A stretch of 64,000 bases of DNA from contig OX638353.1 in NCBI GenBank assembly GCA_951813255.1, forward strand, positions 3,334,782-3,398,781, in the 5' to 3' direction. Under the pieces are notes generated by a model that searched no databases, had not been told where the DNA came from, and worked only from the letters and a program-made list of their open reading frames with translations. How positions within the stretch are numbered: position 1 is the first letter of the stretch; each line of letters begins with the position of its first letter. The stretch is from an uncultured Dehalococcoidia bacterium (GTDB lineage: Bacteria > Chloroflexota > Dehalococcoidia > Lucifugimonadales > JAAXIE01). The position numbers and the translations under genes were made by a program. Of this stretch, positions 34,903 through 44,620 are shown one piece after another.

Positions 34903-35274
34903 TCAGTTCTTAGTCAACCGCTCCAAGGCGTCGACGAATAGTTGTACATCGGTTAGATGGAGGCGGATCGCTTCGGCGTCCAGGCCTGTTCTACGCTGGT
35001 AGAAGAGGGTGTGGAGCATATTGGCGGAACTGGCCCAAGTCCACAGGCGTCGCTCCCTAAGGCGGGATTGAGACCGGTTTACTATGGCGTGGAAGTCGTC
35101 GTGCCTTTCGTATTCCCAGCCCCGAGCGGCTGCCACAGCCTTGGCCATGTGGGCGGCAGCTCCCCATCCTTTCTCAGAGGCTTGGCGTAGGTCGCCCTCA
35201 GATAGGTAACCCTGTGCTCTTGCCAAGAACTGCTTGGCGCTGGCGATGTAATCCATGGTGGCGCTAGTGGCCAT
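34903..35274 (-). CDS. PaREP1/HEPN-like protein
   Basis: A 123-residue all-helical protein. MDYIASAKQFLARAQGYLSE followed by LRQASEKGWGAAAHMAKAVA is typical of PaREP1-type HEPN relatives. RHDDFH fits the HEPN Rx4H ribonuclease pattern, though position in the fold was not checked. Such proteins are often half of a toxin-antitoxin or nucleotidyltransferase pair; the 173 bp upstream hold only a short decayed-looking frame ending 10 nt before this ATG (tail SQPPW). AGAGGA precedes the ATG. Function is unproven. Confidence 0.6.
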   Translation of the reverse strand: MATSATMDYIASAKQFLARAQGYLSEGDLRQASEKGWGAAAHMAKAVAAARGWEYERHDDFHAIVNRSQSRLRERRLWTWASSANMLHTLFYQRRTGLDAEAIRLHLTDVQLFVDALERLTKN

Positions 35275-35447
35275 GTTGGCGTCCTCTTACCAGGGAGGCT
35301 GAGAAGGGGCCAAGTGCTTTCCTGGTCTTGCGCGGCCCGGCGCTCGTATTCGATTGTCGTGGCACTTAAAGGCATGGGAAGTCAGTACGCAACCCAATGC
35401 GTGGCAGGTGCTGTTCACCAGTCGAGATGCCCAATAGTTCCTGTGAC

Positions 35448-37769
35448 CTAACCGCGGATGAGTCTCCTGATATGATCGGGGCTTAGGGGTAGGTCGCGGA
35501 CTTGGACTCCGAAGGATGCGAGGGCGTGGGAGACGGCGTTGCCCAAGGCGGCTCCGGGGGCGACGATGCCTCCTTGGCCGGCGCCCTTGGCTCCGAGGGG
35601 ATTGAGGGGCGAGGGGGCTAGGTCGAGGTGGACGGTTTCCACGTTGGGGACGTCGGTGGCCGTGGGCAGGAGGTAGTCCATGAGAGTAGTGGCCAAGGGC
35701 TGGCCGGCTTGGTCGTAGGCTAGGTCTTCGAGGACGGTGCCGCCGATGCCTTGGACTGCTGAGCCGACGGCTTGACCTGTGGCCAGCAGAGGGTTGATCA
35801 CGGTGCCCACGTCCTCGACGACGATGTAGCGCAGGATGTCCATCTGACCTGTCTCGGCGTCTATGGTCACGTGGGTGGCGTGGTTGCCGTAGGCGTAGGG
35901 GGTGTTGGGCAGGCGGAAGTAGCTGGTAACGTCCAGGCCCATTTCGCCTTGGTTGTAGCGGCTGGTGGGGGATGCCAACTCCAGCACCTGGCTCAAGTCG
36001 AGGAGGGCTCCCTCTAAGGTGGAGCCGATACGGCGCACCTGGCCTTGGACAAACTCAAGCTCGCTGGGGTCTACGTCGAGGTAGCCAGCGGCAATGTTCA
36101 GCACCTTCTGGCGCATTTCCTGGGAGGCCATGAGGACAGCACTGCCGGCTAGAACGGTACCGCGGTCGGCGTAGGTGCCGCCGCCGGTGGGCATGAGGTC
36201 GGTGTCGCCGTGGTAGACGGTGACATATTGCATGGGCACGCCAAGGCCGTCGGCGCATATCTGGGCCATGCTGGTCTCGTGGCCTTGGCCGAGGGTGGCG
36301 ATACCCAAGTAGACGGCGACCTGGTTGCCCTCGGTGACGCGCACACGGGCACCTTCGTAGGGCGGGCCTGCACCGGTGCTCTTTACGAAGCTGGCGAGGC
36401 CGATGCCGTGGTACTTGCCCTCGATGAGTTTGCCCTGAAGCTCTTTGACGTGCTCGTAGTCGATGGCTTCGAGGGTGCGGGCGAACCCGGTGGGGTAGTC
36501 GCCGCTGTCGTACTCCATGGGCGGGAATTCGGGGCGCACTACGCCGACTCGGTAGGGCATGTCGGAGGCGGGGATGAGGTTCTTCATGCGCAGTTCGGCG
36601 GGATCCATGTCGAGGTCCTCGGCCACCATGTCGACGAGCCTCTCGCGGAAGAAGGCGGCCTCGTAGCTGCCGGGGGCGCGCAGGGTGCCCATGCCCGTCT
36701 TGTTGGTGAGCATGCAGTGGAACTGGCAGTCGAAGTGGGAGATGCGGTAGGGGCCAGTGAGACCCACGGCGGTGCCGGAGGTTACGAGGCCACCGTGGGT
36801 GCGCACATAGCCACCCACGTCACCGTAAACCTTGGAACGCATCGCGAGGATGGTGCCATCGCGGTTGGCAGCGATTTCAATCTCGCAGACGTGCTCGCGG
36901 GAGTGGTTGGCGGATACCATGTGCTCGCGGCGGTCTTCAATCCACTTAATGGGCCGGCCGAGTTGGATGGAGGCGAAGGGGATGATGAAGTCTTCTGGGT
37001 AGAACTCGCCGGTGATGCCGAAGCCACCGCCGACGTCGCCCTCGATGAAGTGGATGCGGTGCTCGGGCATCTGGAGGAGGGAGGACAAGACTCCACGGTT
37101 GAAGTGGGGAACTTTGGTCTCGCCCCAGACGGTCAGTTCCTGGCGTCCGGGATCGTAGGAGGCGAGGAGGCCTCGGGTCTCCATGGGAACGCCGGTATGT
37201 CTGTGGCAGCGGAACTCTTCACGACGGGTGTATTCGGCGTCGCGGAAGGCTGCTTCGACGTCGCCAAAGCCGACGGTGTATTCGGCGGCGACGTTGGTGT
37301 CGTGCTCTTGGTGGAGCAAGGACTGGCCGGTTAGGGACTGGCGAACGTCGACCACCGGGGGCAGAGGTTCGTAATCCACGTGTATGGCATCAAGGGCGTC
37401 CTCGGCGGTGTAGCGGCTGTCGGCCACGACGACGGCGACAGCTTCGCCTACGTAGCGGACCTTGCCCCGGGCCATGGGGTACTGGAGGAAACGCTCAATG
37501 CCGGGCAGGGGGGCCAAGCGAAGGGGGATAGGGAGTGGTTCGAGGGTGGCTTCCACATCGCGGTAGGTGAAAACGCCGACAACACCGGGCATCTCCCGGG
37601 CTTCAGAGACGTCGATGGAACGGATATTGGCGTGGGGATGAGGGCTTCGAAGGATGGCGGCGTGCAGAAGGTGTTGCGCCTTGAAGTCGTCGGTGTAGGT
37701 GGCGCGGCCGGTGAGGAACCGGACATCCTCCTTGCGGGTCAAGGGCATGCCGATATAGGGCTGGGTCAA
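35448..37769 (-). CDS. Xanthine dehydrogenase-family molybdopterin-binding subunit (CoxL-like) with Glu-to-Gln change
   Basis: A 773-residue, apparently intact large Mo-hydroxylase subunit. N-terminal domain: HAAILRSPHPHANIRSIDV. Molybdopterin-binding elements: EGDVGGGFGITGEFYPED, GIATLGQGHETSMAQI and TGGGTYADRGTV. The active-site loop reads GTLRAPGSYEAAFF rather than AYXCSFR or AYRGAGR. The C-terminal motif that normally carries the catalytic Glu (KGVGE type) reads GAKGAGQGG; the codon is CAA. Small and medium subunits are absent nearby. It may be a redox-inactive paralogue, or catalyse a reaction not needing the base. Confidence 0.85.
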   Translation of the reverse strand: MTQPYIGMPLTRKEDVRFLTGRATYTDDFKAQHLLHAAILRSPHPHANIRSIDVSEAREMPGVVGVFTYRDVEATLEPLPIPLRLAPLPGIERFLQYPMARGKVRYVGEAVAVVVADSRYTAEDALDAIHVDYEPLPPVVDVRQSLTGQSLLHQEHDTNVAAEYTVGFGDVEAAFRDAEYTRREEFRCHRHTGVPMETRGLLASYDPGRQELTVWGETKVPHFNRGVLSSLLQMPEHRIHFIEGDVGGGFGITGEFYPEDFIIPFASIQLGRPIKWIEDRREHMVSANHSREHVCEIEIAANRDGTILAMRSKVYGDVGGYVRTHGGLVTSGTAVGLTGPYRISHFDCQFHCMLTNKTGMGTLRAPGSYEAAFFRERLVDMVAEDLDMDPAELRMKNLIPASDMPYRVGVVRPEFPPMEYDSGDYPTGFARTLEAIDYEHVKELQGKLIEGKYHGIGLASFVKSTGAGPPYEGARVRVTEGNQVAVYLGIATLGQGHETSMAQICADGLGVPMQYVTVYHGDTDLMPTGGGTYADRGTVLAGSAVLMASQEMRQKVLNIAAGYLDVDPSELEFVQGQVRRIGSTLEGALLDLSQVLELASPTSRYNQGEMGLDVTSYFRLPNTPYAYGNHATHVTIDAETGQMDILRYIVVEDVGTVINPLLATGQAVGSAVQGIGGTVLEDLAYDQAGQPLATTLMDYLLPTATDVPNVETVHLDLAPSPLNPLGAKGAGQGGIVAPGAALGNAVSHALASFGVQVRDLPLSPDHIRRLIRG

Positions 37770-37949
37770 GGTGTCCTCCTATGGAGCGGAGTCAACCGGT
37801 AGGGTGGTCTCAAGTGATACCGTACGAGGTTGGCTTAGAGCACGATACTGGATTGCGTCGTTCGAGGCAATGACGACCGCAGATACTTGGCTCACGGAAC
37901 TCTGGGTAGGGGCTGTTCTTGGACTGCGAGAACGCTGGGTCCTGCCCGG

Positions 37950-39236
37950 CTAGGGCTGCTTGGAGAGGTTGGCTAGGAAATCGGCGTTGGTGGGATGGTG
38001 GGTGAGACGCTCCAGGATCTTCTCGGTGGCGTCGGAGGCGTTTACATGGTCGGTGGCGACAAGCCCGATCATGCGTCGCAAGAGGTAAATGCTCTTCAAG
38101 GTGGTGTCGTCGAAGAAGAGTTCCTCGCGCCGGGTACCGCTACGCTGGATGTCGATGGCCGGGAAGATGCGACGCTCGGCCAGCTTGCGCTCCAAGTGCA
38201 ACTCCATGTTGCCGGTGCCCTTGAACTCCTCGTAGATGACCTCGTCCATGCGGCTGCCGGTGTCGACGAGGCAGTTGGCGATGATGGTAAGGCTGCCTCC
38301 CTCCTCCACGTTGCGGGCAGCGCCGAAGAAGCGCTTGGCTGGGTAGAGGGCACCGGGGTCAATACCACCGGAAAGGGTGCGCCCGCTGGTGGGGGCAGCT
38401 AGGTTGTAGGCTCGGGTGAAGCGAGTGATGCTGTCGAGCAGGATAATTACGTCGCGTCCTGCTTCCACCAAGCGCTTGGCGCGTTCCAGGGCCAGTTCGC
38501 CGACGCGGCACTGGGACTCCACATTTTCGTCGAAGGTGGAGCCGAAGACTTCGCCACGCACCGAGCGACGCATGTCGGTAACTTCCTCGGGGCGTTCTCC
38601 GATGAGGGCGACCATCAGGTGGGCATCGGGGCAACTGGCAGAGGCACCGCGGGCTATCTGCTTCAGTACCGTGGTCTTACCGGCTTTGGGCGGAGAAACG
38701 ATGAGGCCTCTCTGTCCCAAGCCGATGGGTGAGAAGAGGTCGATCATACGCGTTGTCAGATTGTCGGGGGTGCTTTCCAGCTTTATCTGCTGATCGGGGA
38801 AGATAGGGGTCAGGGCCTCGAAGCTGGTGCGGGACCGGGAGTGATCGGGCTCCAAGTCGTTGACCGTCTCCACCTTGACCAAGCCGTAGTAGCGCTCGCC
38901 CTCCTTGGGGGGGCGCACCAAGCCGGATATGGCATCCCCTGTGCGGAGGGCGAAGCGGCGTATTTGCGACTGGGAGATGTACACATCGCCGGAACCGGGT
39001 CGGATGATGTTCTGGCGCAGGAAACCGTAACCCTCGTTCATGAGTTCCAATATGCCGCCTGCCATGAGACCCTGGTGGTCGGAGCAGGACTGCATAACCT
39101 TTTGCAGGACTTCCTCCCGACGCAGAGAGGTAAGGGCGGTCCCGTTTTCCAACCCCATAGCGCCTGCGACCACGAGTAACTCGTCTTTGGTCTTGTTCTC
39201 TAGGTCGGCGACGTGGATTACGGTCTGTGTAGCCAA
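37950..39236 (-). CDS. rho: Transcription termination factor Rho
   Basis: A 428-residue hexameric RNA helicase. The N-terminal RNA-binding OB/cold-shock domain contains GYGFLRQ and [18 protein letters not shown]. The ATPase core has Walker [10 protein letters not shown], Walker [13 protein letters not shown] and the R-loop [19 protein letters not shown]. Arginine-finger and Q-loop regions are standard. It terminates untranslated transcripts. It ends the minus-strand series pyrG-(tal)-rho, an order found in other Gram-positive-type genomes. Confidence 0.97.
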   Translation of the reverse strand: MATQTVIHVADLENKTKDELLVVAGAMGLENGTALTSLRREEVLQKVMQSCSDHQGLMAGGILELMNEGYGFLRQNIIRPGSGDVYISQSQIRRFALRTGDAISGLVRPPKEGERYYGLVKVETVNDLEPDHSRSRTSFEALTPIFPDQQIKLESTPDNLTTRMIDLFSPIGLGQRGLIVSPPKAGKTTVLKQIARGASASCPDAHLMVALIGERPEEVTDMRRSVRGEVFGSTFDENVESQCRVGELALERAKRLVEAGRDVIILLDSITRFTRAYNLAAPTSGRTLSGGIDPGALYPAKRFFGAARNVEEGGSLTIIANCLVDTGSRMDEVIYEEFKGTGNMELHLERKLAERRIFPAIDIQRSGTRREELFFDDTTLKSIYLLRRMIGLVATDHVNASDATEKILERLTHHPTNADFLANLSKQP

Positions 39237-39284
39237 AGGGTCACCTCGTTTCGCTTGTGAGCCTCAAAAAGCTCGTTGTCGTGA

Positions 39285-39949
39285 TCATTGCGTTGCCTTT
39301 CGCCAGTCGTCGGCAAAGCGTGACACCCCCGAATCGGTCAGGGGGTGCTTGGTCATCTGCATCAATACCCCGTAGGGCACTGTGCTGATATGCGCTCCCG
39401 CCTTGGCTGCCATGATGCAGTGCTGCGGGTGGCGGATGCTGGCTGCCATCACCTTGGTTTCAAGTGCGTAGTATCGGAAGATGGACACAATATCCGAGAC
39501 TAGTTCCATGCCGTCGTGGCCGATGTCATCAAGCCTTCCAACGAAGGGGCTGACCACTGTGGAACCTGCCTGTGCGCCCAGCATGGCTTGGTTGGGAGAG
39601 AAGCAGAGGGTCTGGTTGATGCGTATGCCGTCTTTTGCTAGGACGGAGATGGCTTCAAAGCCAGCCTCGGTGCTGGGTATCTTCACCCAAGGGTTGTCTA
39701 TCCAGCCAGCGATCTCACGGCCCTCGGTCACCATGCCTTCGACATCCTGGCTTACCACCTCGATGGAGATGGGGCCGGATATGATGGTGGCGATCTCTGG
39801 ACGGCCTCTTTGTAGCTGCTGGCGGTGCCAATGCCTTCCTTGGCTGCCAGCGATGGATTGGTGGTCACCCCATTCACTACTCCCAAACGGGCCCCACGTC
39901 GAATCTCCTCGAGGTTAGCTGTATCGAGGAAAATCTCCACTCTCTCCAC
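39285..39949 (-). pseudogene. tal: Transaldolase (FSA/TalC type) with one frameshift
   Basis: Two frames make one complete small transaldolase of about 220 residues. The N-terminal part, [20 protein letters not shown] and [16 protein letters not shown], is in one frame. The rest, [26 protein letters not shown] (Schiff-base Lys) and QTLCFSPNQAMLGAQAG, is in another. The switch lies near 39790-39800, between KEAVQ and EIATI. Everything else is intact, so the lesion is very recent, or a sequencing or assembly error; no slippery heptamer is evident. The enzyme would transfer dihydroxyacetone units in the pentose phosphate pathway. Confidence 0.82.
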
Positions 39950-40047
39950 CTCTTCTTAAGGATTGGTCTCTTCTCAAGACTGGGTTCTTCGCGACGATAG
40001 ATTGGTGACCGGGTTGCCGATGATAGGCGTATTTCACAAGTCGTTAA

Positions 40048-41694
40048 CTACGAGCCATCCAGAGGCAACTCAGCTTGTGCGCCTTCGCGCAGCGTGTTTT
40101 TGGCTGCTCCGATGAACTCATGAAAAAGAGGGTGGGGTCGATTGGGCCGGGAGAGGAATTCGGGGTGGAACTGGACACCCACCATAAAGGGGTGGTCCAC
40201 CACTTCGGCGATCTCCACCAGCTTGCCATCTGGAGACATGCCGCTGGCCAGGAGTCCCGCGCTCTCGAGGGATTCACGGAAGTCGTTGTTGAATTCGTAG
40301 CGGTGACGATGACGCTCCATGACCTCGTTGGCGCCATAGGCTTGGGAAGCAAGGGTGGGTTCCATGATGCGGCATGGGTAGATGCCTAGGCGCATACTGC
40401 CGCCCATGTCCTGCACTGCGCGTTGCTCCGGCAGCAGGTCGATGATGGGGAAGGGAGTTCCGGGATCGAACTCGGAGGAGTTGGCGCCTGCGTACTGCAC
40501 GCAATGGCGGGCGAACTCTATTGTCATAATCTGCATCCCGAGGCAGAGGCCCAGGTAGGGGATGCGGTTTTCACGGGCGTAGCGCGCTGCCTCGATCATG
40601 CCGTCGGTGCCGCGGGAGCCGAACCCTCCGGGAATCACAATGCCACAGGCCTGCTTCAACAGGACGTCGGCCGCACCGGCTTCGTCCAAGTCTTCTGAAT
40701 GGACCCACTGGATTTCGATATCCCGGTCGTGATGGAGGCCGGCGTGCTTGAGTGCTTCCTTCACGGAGATGTAGGAGTCGGGAAGTTCCACGTACTTGCC
40801 AACCAAGGCGATGGGCAGACTGGTCTTGGAGGTCTGCATGCGCTGTACCATGTCAGCCCAAGTGGTGGAATCGCATACCCGTCGGGATAGGTCCAACGAC
40901 TCGCAAAGCAGGTCTCCCAGGCCTGATTCTTCCAGTATCAAGGGCACGGCATAGACGTTGTCCACGGTGAGGAGGGGAATGACGGCAGGGACTTTGACGT
41001 CGCAGAACAGAGAGAGCTTCTCCTTGATGCTCTGGGAGACATCGTGGTCGCTACGGCACAGGATGGCATCGGGCTGGATGCCACTGGCGCGCAGGTCGCG
41101 GACGCTGTGCTGGGTGGGCTTGGTCTTCAACTCGCCGGTAGCAGCGATATAGGGCAATAGGGTGAGGTGTATGTAGTAGACGTTCTCCCTGCCCACATCG
41201 TTGCGCATCTGGCGGATGGCTTCGAGGAAGGGTTGGCCTTCGATGTCGCCTACTGTGCCGCCCACCTCGACGACGATAACGTCGGCACTTGTTTCGCTGG
41301 CTAGGTTGAAGATGCACTCCTTGATGTGGTTGGTCACGTGAGGTACTGCCTGAATGGTGCCGCCGAGGAAGTCGCCGCGTCGCTCGTGGGCTAGGACGGA
41401 GGTATAGACCTGCCCAGCCGTTACGTTGGAGGAGCGGGTGAGTTCGAGGTCGATGAATCGCTCGTAGTGTCCCAGATCCATATCGGTCTCCCCGCCATCG
41501 CGGGTGACGAAGACTTCGCCATGTTGGTATGGAGACATGGTACCGGGGTCGACGTTGAGATACGGATCCAGTTTCATCACGGAGACGGAGATATTGCGGT
41601 TCTTGAGGATACGGCCAATGGAAGCGACAGTAATACCCTTGCCTATGGAGCTAACAACGCCACCGGTAACGAAAACGTATTTAGTGGCCATCAA
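40048..41694 (-). CDS. pyrG: CTP synthase
   Basis: A 548-residue amidotransferase. The synthetase domain (1-270) begins KYVFVTGGVVSSIGKGI, with KLDPYLNVDPGTMSPYQHGE and the Mg/UTP site in EVGGTVGDIE. The class I glutaminase domain (about 290-540) has VIPGGFGSRG, the nucleophile in YLGLCLGMQ and the His-Glu pair in GVQFHPEF. It makes CTP from UTP, ATP and glutamine. A TTGACA-N17-CACAAT promoter lies about 130 bp upstream. ATG 41694 is followed by a second ATG at 41691. Confidence 0.97.
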   Translation of the reverse strand: MMATKYVFVTGGVVSSIGKGITVASIGRILKNRNISVSVMKLDPYLNVDPGTMSPYQHGEVFVTRDGGETDMDLGHYERFIDLELTRSSNVTAGQVYTSVLAHERRGDFLGGTIQAVPHVTNHIKECIFNLASETSADVIVVEVGGTVGDIEGQPFLEAIRQMRNDVGRENVYYIHLTLLPYIAATGELKTKPTQHSVRDLRASGIQPDAILCRSDHDVSQSIKEKLSLFCDVKVPAVIPLLTVDNVYAVPLILEESGLGDLLCESLDLSRRVCDSTTWADMVQRMQTSKTSLPIALVGKYVELPDSYISVKEALKHAGLHHDRDIEIQWVHSEDLDEAGAADVLLKQACGIVIPGGFGSRGTDGMIEAARYARENRIPYLGLCLGMQIMTIEFARHCVQYAGANSSEFDPGTPFPIIDLLPEQRAVQDMGGSMRLGIYPCRIMEPTLASQAYGANEVMERHRHRYEFNNDFRESLESAGLLASGMSPDGKLVEIAEVVDHPFMVGVQFHPEFLSRPNRPHPLFHEFIGAAKNTLREGAQAELPLDGS

Positions 41695-41826
41695 TCAGGC
41701 CGGTACGCCCATGCTATCGGATACACGTTCCAGCAGGTAACAACGCAGGTCGGTTGTGCATTCAAGAAGGGAATCCGGGAACTCTAGGGAGGGCCCCAAA
41801 TCAAGGCCCTGTATTGGGACGACGTT

Positions 41827-41855
41827 ATTGTGCTTCGCGCCCTTGTATATGTCAA
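41827..41855 (-). promoter_or_regulatory. Candidate pyrG promoter
   Basis: On the minus strand, TTGACA at 41855-41850, a 17-bp spacer and CACAAT at 41832-41827. The -35 is perfect and the -10 matches four of six. Confidence 0.5.
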
Positions 41856-41951
41856 GAGCGGTGTGTCACTTTTCCCAATGTTTAAGCAAGGAAGGAAGGG
41901 AACTAATATGTGCGCCTTGTCCAGCCATTGAGTGCTCTAGTAGGATGACAC

Positions 41952-42746
41952 ATGACTATACACATGGACTATTCTCACATCGAACTCACCACCTCCGGCC
42001 CAGTGGCCACCCTCACCTTGGCGCGTCCACAGGTGTTGAATGCTGTCAGCCCGTCAATGATCGTTGAGATGCGCGATGCCGCGAGGCAGGTGTCGGTTGA
42101 CGTAAGCCTGAAAGCGCTAGTGGTGCGGGGGCAGGGCCGGGGGTTCTGCGCCGGGGCTGACTTGGTGGCGATGCAGGAGTCCTTTGCGGACAATGCGTCA
42201 CTGAGACGTTACTTGTCGGGTTTCAATGAGGCGTTGTTCGCCTTGGAGGAGTTGCCCATTCCCACCATAGCGGTAGTGCACGGGCACGCTCTGGCGGGCG
42301 GCTTGGAGCTTCTGCTGGCTTGTGACCTCGTCATAGTGGCCGAGGATGCACGTATTGGGGACCAGCATATTAACTTTGGTCTCATGCCCGGCGGTGGTTC
42401 AACGCAGAGGCTGCCGCGGAAAATCGGTAAGCAGCGAGCCATGGAGCTACTGTTCACTGGGCGCTGGCTGACAGGCAAAGAGGCAGAGGACGCTGGGCTA
42501 GCGCTGCGCGCGGTTGCCGTGGATCAACTGGACCACGAGTTGGGCCTGTTGCTGGCGGATATAACAAATAAAAGCCGCGATGCGCTCGGCTGGATCAAGG
42601 CGATGGTCCGCCAGGGGCAGAGCTTGCCCTTACGGGACGGCGTGACCCAGGAGGTCAATGCATTTGCCCACTATGTGGCTACCTCGCCCCATCCTGCCGA
42701 GGGTATCCAAGCGTTCCGCGAGAAGCGGTCGCCGGATTTCGGGTAG
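41952..42746 (+). CDS. Enoyl-CoA hydratase/isomerase family protein
   Basis: A 264-residue crotonase-fold protein. The first oxyanion-hole segment is VVRGQGRGFCAGADLVAM. The second is HGHALAGGLELLLACDLVIV, where the family Glu is present in LAGGLELLLA. The region of the second catalytic acid reads FGLMPGGGSTQRLPR, where a hydratase often has PEaGG. This suggests hydratase or isomerase activity on an acyl-CoA, with the substrate unknown. It stands alone between divergent pyrG and a short minus-strand gene. Confidence 0.88.
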   Translation: MTIHMDYSHIELTTSGPVATLTLARPQVLNAVSPSMIVEMRDAARQVSVDVSLKALVVRGQGRGFCAGADLVAMQESFADNASLRRYLSGFNEALFALEELPIPTIAVVHGHALAGGLELLLACDLVIVAEDARIGDQHINFGLMPGGGSTQRLPRKIGKQRAMELLFTGRWLTGKEAEDAGLALRAVAVDQLDHELGLLLADITNKSRDALGWIKAMVRQGQSLPLRDGVTQEVNAFAHYVATSPHPAEGIQAFREKRSPDFG

Positions 42747-42841
42747 GCCTGGGGCTTGCCACGTTTTGGGCGATACCGATTCCCTGCAGCTAGGTGCAAG
42801 AGGGGCGAGGTGTAGTCTGCCTTCCGGGTGCGGAGTCGCGC

Positions 42842-43045
42842 TCAGGTTGCCAATAGGTCCTGTTGCGCCTGCAGGTAGTTGATCATTTTTTGGGGCTGGC
42901 GCTCGTAGGCTAGGGCAAAGCGGATAGCGTAGTCCATTGTGAAGTTGGGGGTGATCGACGGGCCGAACCGGTCTTGCAGTAGGGCGTGAAGCTCGTCGAG
43001 TTCGTCTTTTGCGTGGATTCTTACGTGGTGCCCGGCCTCTGCCAT
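42842..43045 (-). CDS. Small hypothetical protein
   Basis: A 67-residue acidic, helical protein preceded by a good ribosome-binding site (AGGAGAGG). It begins MAEAGHHVRIHAKDELDELH and contains DYAIRFALAYERQP. The initial strand followed by two helices is compatible with a ribbon-helix-helix-like fold, but no family is recognised. It is isolated, with a gene-free stretch upstream. Confidence 0.55.
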   Translation of the reverse strand: MAEAGHHVRIHAKDELDELHALLQDRFGPSITPNFTMDYAIRFALAYERQPQKMINYLQAQQDLLAT

Positions 43046-43544
43046 GGTTCCTCTCCTAAGACTTGTTTATGACTATCGTGGGGTAGGCCACTTGACGGTA
43101 TCGCCTGATGCCGGCTCCGACCCCGGATGGCGTCTCCCAAGGTTGCGGGATTGCCGGGGCTGGCGAAAGCAGAGGTCGCCGTGCTTCAGGCATATCGCCG
43201 GGCGACCGAACCAGATGCAGCGAAATCATCCCCGCCACCCACCGAACCGCTGATCTGCAGAATTGTTGGCTAGAGGGCTGCTAGGTTACAGAACTGCCGG
43301 GTCGGTCTACCCGTCGTTCAGTTGCGTCACTAATACCATAGCACACTTCCGCTCCGTAGTTGAGGGCTCTGGGGCGACGAACTCACCCAAAATGCGTCCG
43401 TACTAGGGGGTGATACCCTTTGCAGGACCCGAAGCGGACGCCGGTAGCAGGAACGTTCCTGCTACCGGCGTGGGAGCAGCCTCAGAGTGAAGAGACTGCT
43501 GGAGCTCGCGCACACGCGGACGATGATCGGCCACGTGACGTGTG
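43046..43544. other. Gene-free interval with a long perfect palindrome
   Basis: No supported gene. The interval contains the 34-bp palindrome at 43438-43471; the rest shows no clear signal. Confidence 0.5.
43438..43471. terminator. Perfect 34-bp palindrome, possible terminator
   Basis: ACGCCGGTAGCAGGAAC is followed directly by its exact complement, with no loop. It lies about 75 bp downstream of the minus-strand coiled-coil gene. Neither strand has a T tract after it, so it may be an RNA-stabilising hairpin or a protein-binding site rather than an intrinsic terminator. Confidence 0.5.
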
Positions 43545-44048
43545 CTAGCGGACGCCGGCGGTGCGGTCGCCATCGGGTGAGAGCATGCCAACGCCATTAC
43601 GGACGGTGCCGAGGGCGCTATCGAGATTGCGCTCCAGGGTCTGCAGGGTCTGGAGGGCGTAGTTATAAGCTTCGGCTCGCTTGGCCATGGCCTCGCGGTC
43701 TGCCTGCTCCAAACGCTTGGCTGCCCGCTGCTCGGCCTCTTCCTCGATAAGGTTGGCCCGCTCTTGGGCTGCGGCAATTATCTCGTTGTCGTCCACGCGG
43801 GCGCGGTACGCGTTCTCGGCCTCGGTGCGGCGGCGCTTGGCGTCGGACTGAGCCTGCTGCAACAGGGTATCTTTGTTCTCCAACAGTTGGCGGGCGGCGT
43901 CCACCTCTTGCGGGATAGATAGCACGAGCTGGTCCATTAGCTCTTTCATCCTGCGGGCATCGATGATCTTCTGGCCGCCCATGGGCATTGTCTTGCTCGT
44001 ATCGAGCAGACTCTCCATGCGATAGATGATTGACCTTATATTATCCAT
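43545..44048 (-). CDS. Coiled-coil protein resembling ATP-synthase b-subunit/DivIVA-like helices
   Basis: A 167-residue, highly charged, almost wholly helical protein. It opens with MDNIRSIIYRMESLLDTSK and MKELMDQLVLSIPQEVDAAR. A long heptad region (about 45-145) follows, rich in Ala, Glu, Arg and Gln (LIEEEAEQRAAKRLEQADRE). There is no membrane segment, so it is not a genuine F0 b subunit. Its place downstream of rsmD and coaD, before a large palindrome, recurs in related genomes as far as I recall. The role is probably structural, in cell division or envelope organisation; not proven. Confidence 0.7.
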   Translation of the reverse strand: MDNIRSIIYRMESLLDTSKTMPMGGQKIIDARRMKELMDQLVLSIPQEVDAARQLLENKDTLLQQAQSDAKRRRTEAENAYRARVDDNEIIAAAQERANLIEEEAEQRAAKRLEQADREAMAKRAEAYNYALQTLQTLERNLDSALGTVRNGVGMLSPDGDRTAGVR

Positions 44049-44137
44049 GCTTCCCCCTTTTCTCTTGCCTCTTTTTCGCTGGTCTTGTGTCTGTGGGCAC
44101 TGTGAGCTTTGACGTGGGCAGGATTGGGACTCTGGGG

Positions 44138-44620
44138 CTAGCCAGCCAGTTTTATGCGCAGTGCATCGGCGACGTGCCTTGGCACCAAGCCGTCGATATC
44201 TCCGTTCAGGGCCGCCACTTCTTTGAGAAGACTGGCGCTGACGAATTGGTACTGGAGGCTAGTCATCAAGCAGACGAGTTCGATGTCCGGGGCCAACTGC
44301 TTGTTCATGAAGGCCATCTCGTATTCGTACTCGAAATCGGCTGCGGTGCGCAAGCCTCGGACGATGACGCTGGCCCCTGATTTGCGAGCGAACTCGACCA
44401 CCAAGCCGTCGAAAGGCACCACTGCTGCATTGGGCAGGTCTGCGACTGCCTGGCGGGCTAGGCCTACCCGCTCATCGGTGTCGAACATGGGCGTCTTCAT
44501 GGCTGGCGACGAATACACGGCTATGAGCAGCTCGTCGAAGATAGCTGCAGCCCGTTGGGCCACATCGAGATGGCCCATGGAGAAGGGGTCGAAGGACCCC
44601 GGATAGAGAGCTTTCGGCAT
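44138..44620 (-). CDS. coaD: Phosphopantetheine adenylyltransferase
   Basis: A 160-residue nucleotidyltransferase that joins ATP and 4'-phosphopantetheine to dephospho-CoA. The nucleotide motif is YPGSFDPFSMGHLDVAQRA (T/HxGH type). Further family residues are VRGLRTAADFEYE and SLQYQFVSASLLKEVA. Its ATG follows the rsmD stop directly. The rsmD-coaD pair is a widespread operon. Confidence 0.96.
   Translation of the reverse strand: MPKALYPGSFDPFSMGHLDVAQRAAAIFDELLIAVYSSPAMKTPMFDTDERVGLARQAVADLPNAAVVPFDGLVVEFARKSGASVIVRGLRTAADFEYEYEMAFMNKQLAPDIELVCLMTSLQYQFVSASLLKEVAALNGDIDGLVPRHVADALRIKLAG

Noticed and set aside
39785..39805. Programmed frameshift in the transaldolase gene
   Set aside because: No slippery heptamer, internal Shine-Dalgarno or downstream structure is evident; mutation or sequence error is simpler.
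43545..44048. ATP synthase F0 subunit b
   Set aside because: The helix pattern is similar but no N-terminal membrane segment exists and no atp genes are nearby.
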